A stretch of DNA of 5,700 nucleotides from Spirosoma sp. Its GTDB lineage: Bacteria > Bacteroidota > Bacteroidia > Cytophagales > Spirosomataceae. Shown piece by piece: positions 1-5,700 of this stretch (its first letter is position 1; every line of letters begins with the position of its first letter). A program made the translations under genes and the position numbers. The notes below the pieces were generated by a model. The model made no database searches. It was not told where the DNA came from and was given only the letters and a program-made list of their open reading frames with translations. The stretch lies in the NCBI GenBank assembly GCA_025351545.1, contig JANXVQ010000621.1, forward strand, positions 1 through 5,700, read 5' to 3'.

Positions 1-428
1 CCGACACCAATCACTGACCAGGCAATGCTATAGCCGTGCAGGGTATTCTCAATTAAAATTCCCCCTAATTTTTGATCGTCAACGTAAATATCGTTTGGCC
101 ATTTGATGCGCAATGAATTGCCTACAAGTGGTTGTAACGTGTCATAAATGCCGAGTGAAATGGCCATGTTGAGCCAGAACTGTTCCGTCGCTGTAAGAAA
201 AGAGGGTTTCAAAATCAGCGAAAACGTTAGATTTTCTCCTGACTTGGCTTCCCATTGATTACCGCGTTGCCCCCGACCGGCTATTTGATTGTCAGTAATG
301 ACAAGTAGTCCTTCGTTGGGGTCAGTCTGGGCAATCAAAGTAGACGCTTCATCATTAGTTGACTGACAGCTTGGCAGGTATTGGATTATTTGTCCAATAA
401 AAAGCGTTTTGGGATAGATTTTGTACAA
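1..428 (-). CDS. birA: Biotin--[acetyl-CoA-carboxylase] ligase, partial (N-terminal 142 residues)
   Basis: This enzyme makes biotinyl-5'-AMP from biotin and ATP and transfers biotin to the acceptor lysine of carboxylase carrier domains in the cytoplasm. Reading the minus strand gives 142 codons with the family signatures in order: the S/T-N-D-E segment (residues 23-27), the biotinyl-AMP loop GRGQRGNQW (51-59), KWPND (109-113), and KLGGILIE (120-127), whose Lys120 matches the catalytic lysine of E. coli BirA. The protein then runs off the window just as the GxGVN motif begins. There is no N-terminal helix-turn-helix, so it is a monofunctional ligase and not a BirA-type repressor, as is usual in Bacteroidota. 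The start is uncertain: the frame is open back to a stop near 517 but has no in-frame ATG or GTG; TTG at 426-428 fits the place where family members begin. The gene is divergent from rsfS. Identity is sure; the start is not. Confidence 0.9.
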   Translation of the reverse strand, partial: MYKIYPKTLFIGQIIQYLPSCQSTNDEASTLIAQTDPNEGLLVITDNQIAGRGQRGNQWEAKSGENLTFSLILKPSFLTATEQFWLNMAISLGIYDTLQPLVGNSLRIKWPNDIYVDDQKLGGILIENTLHGYSIAWSVIGV

Positions 429-541
429 AAGATTGTATAGATTAGTAGTATAGAGAGTTAATGAATGGTGCCATGGGTTTTTTATGCCCGATTGGTGACG
501 TACCCGCTGATTAGCTTATCGTGCAATGTTAAATCGAAAGC

Positions 542-937
542 ATGAGAATTAATAAAAACAATGAGTTTACCACCGAGCAAATACGTGATTTCGTCGTTCG
601 GGGAATGCAGGAAAAAAAGGCACAGGACATTGTAGTAATGGACCTGCGCAAGGTTAAAAATGCTATCTGCGATTATTTTGTTCTTTGTTCGGGTACTTCC
701 GACACGCAGATTGATGCTATATCGACTTCTATTGAAGATGAAGTTCATAAAGCAAGCAAGACAAACCCCTGGCACAAGGAAGGGAAATTGAACCGTGAGT
801 GGATTTTGCTGGATTATGTCGATGTGGTCGTTCACGTCTTCAAAAAGGATCGTCGATCCTTTTACGATCTCGAACAACTCTGGGGTGATGCCGACATTCA
901 AGTCATTGAAGATAATGACCTGGTAGCGGCATCCTGA
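542..937 (+). CDS. rsfS: Ribosome silencing factor RsfS (Iojap/RsfA family)
   Basis: RsfS binds ribosomal protein uL14 on the 50S subunit and blocks joining to 30S, lowering translation in slow growth or starvation. The 131-residue product is a typical single-domain family member. Visible conserved parts are the N-terminal helix (about 10-25), VVMDLRKVKNAICDYFVLCSG (about 31-51), the DTQIDAIS helix (54-61), the EG...REWILLDYVDVVVHVF strand region (80-100) and the YDLEQLWGDA tail (108-117). The ATG at 542 lies directly before the first conserved helix. There is no Shine-Dalgarno sequence in front of it, which is normal for Bacteroidota. The birA gene is divergent on the left, leaving a 113-bp shared upstream region; ftsH follows 149 bp later on the same strand. 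A perfect 21-bp palindrome (843-863) lies within the coding sequence at the KKDRRSF codons. No intrinsic terminator separates it from ftsH, so some co-transcription is possible. Confidence 0.95.
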   Translation: MRINKNNEFTTEQIRDFVVRGMQEKKAQDIVVMDLRKVKNAICDYFVLCSGTSDTQIDAISTSIEDEVHKASKTNPWHKEGKLNREWILLDYVDVVVHVFKKDRRSFYDLEQLWGDADIQVIEDNDLVAAS

Positions 938-996
938 GCGAAGTGTATGGGTCTAATTGATTAAAAACATCGTCTAATTAGGCCGTTTATGGGGCT

Positions 997-1011
997 GACA
1001 GACCGTCTGTC
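997..1011. repeat. Perfect 15-bp palindrome, operator-like, upstream of ftsH
   Basis: The sequence GACAGAC-C-GTCTGTC has two perfect 7-bp arms around one central base. With a one-base centre it looks more like a dimeric protein-binding site in DNA than an RNA hairpin, although a 5-bp stem with a 5-base loop is possible in RNA. It lies 76 bp before the ftsH start and only 3 bp from the next inverted repeat. Its function is inferred from position and symmetry alone. Confidence 0.5.
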
Positions 1012-1014
1012 CTA

Positions 1015-1051
1015 ACCGTTTCGCGATAGAAACAATCATTCGCGAAACGGT
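1015..1051. repeat. 12-bp perfect inverted repeat in the rsfS-ftsH gap
   Basis: The arms ACCGTTTCGCGA (1015-1026) and TCGCGAAACGGT (1040-1051) are exact reverse complements with a 13-base loop. There is no T-run after the right arm, so it is unlikely to be an intrinsic terminator for rsfS. It ends 35 bp before the ftsH ATG, so it would be a stable hairpin in the ftsH 5' leader if transcription starts upstream, or a binding site if transcription starts downstream. The right-arm AAACGG could also pair with CCGTTT at 983-988, but that helix is much weaker. Confidence 0.6.
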
Positions 1052-1086
1052 GTTACCCTTGAAATTCGTTAGTACAACTTGAGGAA

Positions 1087-3117
1087 ATGGCAGAAAATAA
1101 TAATAAAAATCCGTTAGCACCCCGTGGTGGGGCGCGTAAGCCCAATTTTCAGGGCTGGATTGTTGCGTTGCTAATTGCCGCTATTCTTGGCATTACGTTC
1201 TTCAATAGAAGCTCAGCCACCCGCGAGATTTCGCAAAAACGGTTTGAGCGTATGGTTAAAGACCATGAGGTAGCCGAAGCGATAGTTGTCAATGACAAAA
1301 TTGCTGAAGTAACTCTAACGCAGCAAGCCGCGCAAAGTCCAAAGTATCGCACTTTATTTGCAGAAAAACCGTATTTCGGTACTAGTCAAGGTCCGCATTT
1401 TCAATTTCAGATAGCTTCTGGTGAAACGTTTAAAAAAGATTTAGACGCCATTCAGCAAGGGCTACCCGATAACGAAAAAATTGATTATCGATTTGAACAG
1501 CGCAGTGATTTTGGTAGTATCATAAGCACTTGGGGTTTCCTGATTGTGATGATTCTAGCTATGTATTTCCTACTTGGTCGTATGTCGGGGGGCGGTGGTC
1601 CAGGTGGTCAGATTTTCAATATTGGTAAATCAAAAGCAGCTTTGTTTGATGCCGATAGTAAAATAAAAATTACCTTTAATGATGTTGCTGGTTTGGACGA
1701 AGCAAAGGAGGAAATTAAGGAAATCGTTGATTACCTAAAAAACCCAACCAAGTTCACAAAGCTCGGGGCGAAGATTCCAAAAGGTGCCTTGCTTATTGGT
1801 CCTCCGGGCACTGGTAAAACCCTGTTGGCGAAAGCCGTAGCGGGTGAAGCGGGTGTTCCGTTCTTCTCACTATCAGGGTCAGACTTCGTTGAAATGTTTG
1901 TTGGGGTTGGTGCCGCTCGGGTACGTGATCTGTTCAAACAGGCAAAAGAAAAAGCACCTTGTATCATCTTCATTGATGAGATTGATGCTGTTGGTCGGTC
2001 ACGGGGACGAGGTTCTATGCCTGGTGCCAACGACGAACGCGAAAATACGTTGAACTCCCTGCTGGTTGAAATGGATGGTTTCGCTACTGATTCGGGGATC
2101 ATCATTTTGGCCGCTACTAACCGTCCTGATGTACTTGATCCTGCTCTGCAGCGTCCTGGCCGTTTTGACCGTCAGATTAGCATTGACAAACCAGATATTA
2201 TTGGTCGGGAAGCAATCTTCCGGGTGCATTTGAAACCAATCAAATTGTCGCCTGATGTTGATCCAAAACAATTAGCTGCTCAAACGCCAGGATTCGCTGG
2301 AGCTGAAATCGCTAACGTATGTAACGAAGCTGCTCTGATTGCTGCCCGTAGCGACAAGGAAGCAGTTGATATGAAAGACTTTCAGGATGCGATGGATCGC
2401 GTGATTGGTGGTCTGGAGAAGAAAAATAAAATTATCTCGCCGGAAGAGAAAGAAATCGTGGCTTATCACGAAGCTGGTCACGCTGTGGCAGGTTGGTATC
2501 TCGAACATGCTGATCCGCTAGTAAAAGTGTCGATTGTGCCTCGTGGTGTCGCTGCTCTTGGTTATGCACAGTATTTACCACGTGAGCAGTATTTGTATCG
2601 CACAGAACAACTCATGGACGAAATGTGCATGTCGTTGGGTGGCCGGGTTGCTGAAGATCTGATTTTTGGTAAAGTCTCAACTGGTGCTCTGAGCGATTTA
2701 GAGCGTATTACCAAGCTGGCATACAGTATGGTAACCATGTATGGCATGAATGACAAAATAGGTAATGTGTCATTTTATGACTCAAAACAATCGGACTATA
2801 ACTTCAATAAACCTTATTCAGAAGAAACGGCCAAGCATATTGATGAAGAAGTTCGTAAGATTGTCAGCCTGGCTTATGATCGGACAAAAGACCTTCTAGC
2901 AGAACATCGCGATGCATTGGAGATTTTGGCTAAGGAATTACTGTCTAAGGAAATTCTGTACCAAAATGATTTGGTGCGCCTGATTGGCAAACGTCCTTTT
3001 GAGCGTGAAACAGTTTATGAGGCTTACAAAAATAGAGGTGTAGCTGAAGAGATTAAAGAAGAGATCGGCAAGGAAGCAAAACCTGCCGAAACCGAACCGG
3101 AGTCGTTACCGATCTAA
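1087..3117 (+). CDS. ftsH: ATP-dependent zinc metalloprotease FtsH
   Basis: FtsH is a hexameric inner-membrane protease that pulls out and degrades misfolded membrane proteins and some short-lived regulators, using ATP. All 676 residues are intact, with the normal domain order. A first membrane helix at about 22-39 is followed by a periplasmic domain (40-145) and a second helix at about 147-163, then a Gly-rich linker (168-174). The AAA+ module has Walker A GPPGTGKT (238-245), the pore loop FVGVGA (271-276), Walker B IIFIDEID (293-300) and the second region of homology with arginine fingers Arg356 and Arg359. The protease domain has the zinc site HEAGH (461-465) with the likely third ligand Asp537 in STGALSD. 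The acidic C-terminal tail (about 652-676) is variable in the family. The ATG at 1087 directly follows GAGGAA, too close for an ordinary Shine-Dalgarno. It follows rsfS after a gap with two inverted repeats and is closed by the hairpin at 3134-3169. Confidence 0.98.
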   Translation: MAENNNKNPLAPRGGARKPNFQGWIVALLIAAILGITFFNRSSATREISQKRFERMVKDHEVAEAIVVNDKIAEVTLTQQAAQSPKYRTLFAEKPYFGTSQGPHFQFQIASGETFKKDLDAIQQGLPDNEKIDYRFEQRSDFGSIISTWGFLIVMILAMYFLLGRMSGGGGPGGQIFNIGKSKAALFDADSKIKITFNDVAGLDEAKEEIKEIVDYLKNPTKFTKLGAKIPKGALLIGPPGTGKTLLAKAVAGEAGVPFFSLSGSDFVEMFVGVGAARVRDLFKQAKEKAPCIIFIDEIDAVGRSRGRGSMPGANDERENTLNSLLVEMDGFATDSGIIILAATNRPDVLDPALQRPGRFDRQISIDKPDIIGREAIFRVHLKPIKLSPDVDPKQLAAQTPGFAGAEIANVCNEAALIAARSDKEAVDMKDFQDAMDRVIGGLEKKNKIISPEEKEIVAYHEAGHAVAGWYLEHADPLVKVSIVPRGVAALGYAQYLPREQYLYRTEQLMDEMCMSLGGRVAEDLIFGKVSTGALSDLERITKLAYSMVTMYGMNDKIGNVSFYDSKQSDYNFNKPYSEETAKHIDEEVRKIVSLAYDRTKDLLAEHRDALEILAKELLSKEILYQNDLVRLIGKRPFERETVYEAYKNRGVAEEIKEEIGKEAKPAETEPESLPI

Positions 3118-3133
3118 TATAAATCATTCGTAT

Positions 3134-3169
3134 CAAGAAGGGGTTTCCTACATAGGAAACCCCTTCTTG
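3134..3169. terminator. Bidirectional intrinsic terminator between convergent genes
   Basis: Two perfect 17-bp arms (3134-3150 and 3153-3169) with a GC-rich GGGG/CCCC part are separated by only two bases. On the plus strand the stem is followed by CTTTTACTT, a fair U-tract, 16 bp past the ftsH stop. On the minus strand it begins 3 bp past the phosphoesterase stop, and the downstream tract is AU-rich but poor in runs of U. It most likely serves ftsH chiefly and the facing gene as well. Confidence 0.9.
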
Positions 3170-3172
3170 CTT

Positions 3173-3664
3173 TTACTTCTTTCCTAACTCGATCACCTGC
3201 ATATCCAGAATTCGACCCGCATCGAGCGAGAAACGAACGGCGGTTCGCATGACATGAAAACCAGTTTTTCCAGCTGCACCGGGGTTTATGAATAAAAGGT
3301 TATTCTTAGCGGTGTCGCGCAGGACTTTAAGAATATGCGAATGGCCACAGACAAATAAATCAGGCGGATTCGCTTTCAGTAGTGGCCTCGTCGTCGGGTT
3401 ATAATTAGGTGGCGTTCCGCCAATGTGCGTCATCCAGATGTTTAATCCCTCAAGAGTAAATCGCTGATTGGCAGGTAAATCGCTGCTTTCTCGGTCAATA
3501 TTTCCGGATACAATCCGCAACGGACGGAAATTCTGTAGTTGCTCGGCAACCAGAAGTGCTCCTACATCACCCGCGTGCCAGATCTCATCGCAAGTATCAA
3601 AATGATTGAAAATTTGAGAGTCAAGGTAGCTATGTGTGTCGGATAATAGGCCAATTCGTGTCAT
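3173..3664 (-). CDS. YfcE/MJ0936-type metallophosphoesterase (phosphodiesterase)
   Basis: This is a small cytoplasmic calcineurin-like phosphoesterase of the YfcE class; known members hydrolyse phosphodiester model substrates with Mn2+ or similar ions, and physiological substrates are mostly unknown. The 163-residue product has the complete dimetal site: DTH (Asp9, His11), GD (Asp33), GNID (Asn55, Asp57), TH (His80) and GHSH (His108, His110), followed by NPG (127-129). No membrane segment or signal is seen. I chose the ATG at 3662-3664, which gives MTRIGLLSDTHS, because the family begins right before the first beta strand; an upstream ATG at 3688 would add eight residues and lies inside an inverted repeat. 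The gene is 77 bp downstream of the acyl-CoA ligase on the same strand, and its start codon lies in the arm of a long hairpin. It converges on ftsH. Confidence 0.93.
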   Translation of the reverse strand: MTRIGLLSDTHSYLDSQIFNHFDTCDEIWHAGDVGALLVAEQLQNFRPLRIVSGNIDRESSDLPANQRFTLEGLNIWMTHIGGTPPNYNPTTRPLLKANPPDLFVCGHSHILKVLRDTAKNNLLFINPGAAGKTGFHVMRTAVRFSLDAGRILDMQVIELGKK

Positions 3665-3748
3665 AAACCGTAACCTGGACGGCCACATCCAGACATGAAA
3701 TTGACGGTTATACAGCCGGACGTGGCCTTCCGGGTTATGGTTTATGAC
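3660..3748. repeat. Long imperfect inverted repeat joining ligase stop and phosphoesterase start
   Basis: Left arm 3660-3690 and right arm 3718-3748 pair over 31 positions with four non-Watson-Crick positions: G/T at 3670, T/G at 3676, C/T at 3680 and A/C at 3687; the loop is 27 bases. The outer ten bases, GTCATAAACC and GGTTTATGAC, match exactly. The left arm holds the phosphoesterase ATG (3662-3664) and the right arm holds the ligase stop TAA (3742-3744), so the two are nearly opposite each other in the stem of the minus-strand transcript. No T-tract follows on either strand. No flanking target-site duplication is visible. It could be a translational control hairpin or a decayed palindromic repeat. 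Confidence 0.8.
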
Positions 3749-5433
3749 GACAAAATTAACTCTTTCATCTCGTTACGAATCTTCTTTTTGTCAATTTTAC
3801 CAACGCTTGTTTTGGGAATTTCCGGTACAAATAGAATTCGGTCGGGTACGTACCATTTGTGTAATTCGCCCCGTTCAACTTTTGCTTGTAAGTAGGCTTT
3901 GATACCTTCAGTGGTCAACGAATACCCCGGTTTTTGTACGACAAGTGCGTGCGGACGTTCTCCCCAGCGGTCGTCGGGCAGACCAATAACGGCTGATTCT
4001 GCTATACCTTCGATTTGTGATAGTGCGTCTTCCATATCCAGCGATGACACCCATTCACCACCCGTTTTGATAACGTCTTTTGTCCGGTCGGCAATGACAA
4101 TCCAATGGTCGGGTGTAATGCTGGCGACATCGCCTGTGTGGAGCCAGCCGCCTTTCCATAGATTAGCCCCCCGTTCGGGGTCTTCATAATACCCCTGCGT
4201 AAGCCAGGGACCACGCACCACAATCTCGCCTAACGAGTGTCCATCATGCGGAACAAATTGGCCGTCATCGTTTATCAGGCGCATCTCAATGAAAGGCGAA
4301 ACACGTCCGGCTCGTGTACGAAGGTCGATCTGCTCTTCTGGCGAGAGTGTTTGTTCCTGTTCATTGAGGTATCCAACAGCCAAAACCGGAGCTGTTTCTG
4401 ACATGCCGTACCCCGACATTACGGTAATGCCCAATTCTGTAGCTGCTTTGGCCAGGCCTTTGGTAAGGGCTGAGCCGCCAATCAAAACCTTCCAACGGCC
4501 GAGATTCTGGCGAAACGTCTGAGCTGCCGGGCTACTAACGAGCATATTAAGAATAGTTGGTACACAGTGAGAAAGTGTAACTCCTTCTTTGACAAGCAAT
4601 TTGAGCAATAACTCGGGTTCATAACGCCCCGGATACACCTGCTTTGCTGCCATCATTGTTGCCAGAAATGGAAAACCCCAGGCATGCACATGGAACATGG
4701 GTGTAATAGGCATGTACACATCCGAAGACCCTTTGAAAGGCATTGCCTCGTAACCTATAATGTACGTTAGCAAACCCATTGTATGCATGAACAATTGCCG
4801 ATGGGAGAAGTAAACACCCTTCGGATTGCCGGTTGTGCCAGTAGTATAAAACGTTGTAGCCCAAGTGTTTTCGTCAAAATCCGGGAAGTCGTACTGGTCG
4901 GATGCGCCCTTTAACAAGGCTTCATATTCACCCGAAAACCTATCTGGTATCTCGCTGAGGGTACTAAGTTCGCTCGTGCCCGTATAAACTTTGTCACTCA
5001 GAACGACGTATTTTTCAACCGTTGTAAGCTGATCTTTAATAGCCGCTAGAATTGGTAGAAAATCTTCATGAATCAGGACAACTTTGTCCTTTGCATGATT
5101 CATTGTGTACAGGATTTGCGAGGGCGACAGCCGAACGTTGACCGTATGTAGAATGGCCCCAACACTGGTAACGCCGAAAAAACATTCGAGATAGCGATGA
5201 CTATCCCAATCCAATACAGCTACTGTATCGCCCGGCTTAACGTCTAGATCTGCCAATACATTGGCTAACTGCCGGACACGTTGGTTGAACTGAAAATAAT
5301 TCATCCGAAATAAATCCCGGTAAACAATTTCGCGTTGAGGCTCGTATTTGAGCGATTGCGCTAACAGATGTTTTATGAGCATGGGCGGCTCATGCGCTTC
5401 AGCGGTGCGGGGTATGAGTTTAGTCTGAATCAT
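3742..5433 (-). CDS. Medium/long-chain fatty acyl-CoA ligase (AMP-forming)
   Basis: This member of the ANL adenylating superfamily activates a carboxylic acid with ATP to an acyl-adenylate and then forms the CoA thioester; it is cytoplasmic or membrane-associated. The 563-residue protein is complete. Visible motifs are the P-loop TTGTTGNPKG (197-206), HVHAWGFPF (248-256), GYGMSETAP (341-349), WLHTGD (430-435), the hinge region DRTKDVIKTGGEWVSS (449-464) and PKTSVGKIDKK (540-550) with catalytic Lys546. Overall it resembles AlkK-type and Thermus-type fatty acyl-CoA ligases more than acetyl-CoA synthetases; the DmdB-type methylmercaptopropionate ligases are close relatives, so chain length cannot be fixed from sequence. 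I chose the ATG at 5431-5433, which follows AGGTAACT and starts just before the conserved N-terminal region; an ATG at 5511 would add 26 atypical residues. It likely shares a transcript with the phosphoesterase downstream. Confidence 0.94.
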   Translation of the reverse strand: MIQTKLIPRTAEAHEPPMLIKHLLAQSLKYEPQREIVYRDLFRMNYFQFNQRVRQLANVLADLDVKPGDTVAVLDWDSHRYLECFFGVTSVGAILHTVNVRLSPSQILYTMNHAKDKVVLIHEDFLPILAAIKDQLTTVEKYVVLSDKVYTGTSELSTLSEIPDRFSGEYEALLKGASDQYDFPDFDENTWATTFYTTGTTGNPKGVYFSHRQLFMHTMGLLTYIIGYEAMPFKGSSDVYMPITPMFHVHAWGFPFLATMMAAKQVYPGRYEPELLLKLLVKEGVTLSHCVPTILNMLVSSPAAQTFRQNLGRWKVLIGGSALTKGLAKAATELGITVMSGYGMSETAPVLAVGYLNEQEQTLSPEEQIDLRTRAGRVSPFIEMRLINDDGQFVPHDGHSLGEIVVRGPWLTQGYYEDPERGANLWKGGWLHTGDVASITPDHWIVIADRTKDVIKTGGEWVSSLDMEDALSQIEGIAESAVIGLPDDRWGERPHALVVQKPGYSLTTEGIKAYLQAKVERGELHKWYVPDRILFVPEIPKTSVGKIDKKKIRNEMKELILSS

Positions 5434-5515
5434 AGTTACCTGACTGTATTTACTGAATAACGGATAAATCGAAGGTAGAATTGAATAATGGAAAGAAAAA
5501 ATGGTAACCAATAAA

Positions 5516-5551
5516 AAAGCCCGACTCCTGATTAATCAGGAGTCGGGCTTT
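5516..5551. terminator. Perfect palindromic terminator downstream of the right-hand gene
   Basis: The 36 bases form two perfect 18-bp arms meeting at TTAA, with a GC-rich GCCCGACTCC stem. On the minus strand the stem is followed by six T residues in total (GGGCTTTTTTAT), a good U-tract; on the plus strand only TTTAAAT follows. It therefore mainly stops minus-strand transcripts arriving from the gene that ends at 5622, about 70 bases downstream of its stop. It also lies 82 bp upstream of the acyl-CoA ligase start, isolating that gene unless read-through occurs. Confidence 0.9.
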
Positions 5552-5577
5552 AAATACTCAGGCAATTGTTTGGGCAT
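5536..5577 (-). CDS. Possible 13-residue leader-like ORF ending inside the terminator
   Basis: ATG at 5575-5577 opens a short frame reading MPKQLPEYLKPDS and stopping at TGA 5536-5538, inside the terminator palindrome. AAGGAG (5586-5591 on the plus strand as CTCCTT) lies eight bases upstream, a textbook Shine-Dalgarno spacing and unusual because the other genes here lack one. Both the Shine-Dalgarno sequence and the ATG are paired in the hairpin at 5573-5615. No run of one regulatory amino acid is present. Translation is unproven; the ORF may be chance. Confidence 0.25.
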   Translation of the reverse strand: MPKQLPEYLKPDS

Positions 5578-5615
5578 TTGTCCCTCTCCTTACACCAAAA
5601 GGAGGAGTAAATGCC
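5573..5615. repeat. Interrupted inverted repeat with mirrored SD-ATG sequences
   Basis: Outer arms GGCATTT (5573-5579) and AAATGCC (5609-5615) are exact. An inner helix pairs CCTT (5588-5591) with AAGG (5599-5602) and extends to CTCTCCTT against AAGGAGGAG with one bulge. A small internal loop separates the two helices, and the apical loop is ACACCAA (5592-5598). Each strand carries a purine-rich SD-like tract followed by an ATG: AAGGAG then ATG at 5577 on the minus strand, and GGAGGAG then ATG at 5611 on the plus strand (a seven-residue frame). There is no T-run, so it is not a terminator by itself. Confidence 0.55.
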
Positions 5616-5621
5616 GAAGAG

Positions 5622-5700
5622 TTACTTTATATAACGGAAATCCTCTCCGCCTTTCAAGGCCAAAAGAGTTTCGTACATAAGTTTAATGACGTTTTGAACA
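5622..5700 (-). CDS. C-terminal end of an unidentified protein (partial)
   Basis: The minus strand is open from the right edge for 25 codons to TAA at 5622-5624, ending LALKGGEDFRYIK. The frame is the only one that stays open across the edge region before a well-placed terminator, which supports it as the real end of a gene whose body lies outside the window. The residue mix is that of an amphipathic, probably helical, soluble tail. I do not recognise the family from so short a piece and give no function. Confidence 0.6.
   Translation of the reverse strand, partial: VQNVIKLMYETLLALKGGEDFRYIK

Noticed and set aside
429..541. Promoters in the divergent birA-rsfS gap
   Set aside because: Only poor matches to TAnnTTTG were found on either strand (for example TATCGTGC at 517-524), none with a well-spaced upstream element.
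482..901. Minus-strand 139-codon open frame opposite rsfS
   Set aside because: It lies entirely over rsfS, a clear conserved gene, and shows no family features; it is a shadow frame.
3660..3748. Transposable element (MITE) interpretation of the long inverted repeat
   Set aside because: No flanking direct repeat is seen, and both arms overlap the ends of intact genes; kept only as an alternative in the findings until copies are found elsewhere.
4168..4183. CCCC-GTTC-GGGG hairpin within the acyl-CoA ligase gene
   Set aside because: A short G/C palindrome inside a conserved coding region with no T-tract; easily due to codon choice.
5470..5477. Minus-strand TACCTTCG, a one-mismatch match to the Bacteroidota -7 element TAnnTTTG, 36 bp before the ligase start
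   Set aside because: The position is right, but no TTTG/TTG -33 element is found at the expected spacing, so the promoter call is not supportable.
5434..5511. Upstream ATG at 5511 extending the acyl-CoA ligase by 26 residues
   Set aside because: The extension is hydrophobic and unlike the family N-terminus, starts five bases from the terminator, and the ATG at 5433 directly precedes the conserved region with a weak Shine-Dalgarno.

Overview
The window looks like chromosomal core sequence from a member of the Bacteroidota, most likely a Cytophagales/Spirosoma-type bacterium. This rests on the character of the RsfS and FtsH proteins, the single-domain (no HTH) biotin ligase, moderate GC content, and genes that mostly start without a Shine-Dalgarno sequence. 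The assignment is by recognition only; no search was run. There is no rRNA, tRNA, CRISPR array or insertion sequence that I can see.

Layout. Left end: the 5' part of a minus-strand biotin protein ligase gene (birA), running off the window at base 1. It is divergent from a plus-strand pair, rsfS (ribosome silencing factor) and ftsH (membrane AAA+ zinc protease), separated by 149 bp that contain two strong inverted repeats. A long hairpin at about 3134-3169 closes ftsH and also lies 3 bp past the stop of a convergent minus-strand gene. Right of it, reading leftwards, come a medium/long-chain acyl-CoA ligase (start 5433) and, 77 bp downstream, a small YfcE-type metallophosphoesterase (start 3664). 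At the far right is the C-terminal end of an unidentified minus-strand gene (stop at 5622-5624), followed by a structured 3' region and a perfect 36-bp palindromic terminator.

How the genes work together. birA, rsfS and ftsH are housekeeping functions: biotinylation of carboxylases, ribosome dormancy, and membrane-protein quality control. The ligase activates fatty acids to acyl-CoA and probably shares a transcript with the phosphoesterase, although the two functions are not obviously linked.

The coding genes are ordinary. The unexplained structure is in the gaps: a 31-bp-arm inverted repeat that pairs the ligase stop codon with the phosphoesterase start codon; a hairpin at 5573-5615 that hides a Shine-Dalgarno sequence and start codon of a 13-codon ORF whose stop lies inside the next terminator; and tandem palindromes ahead of ftsH. 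I see no convincing new multi-gene system.
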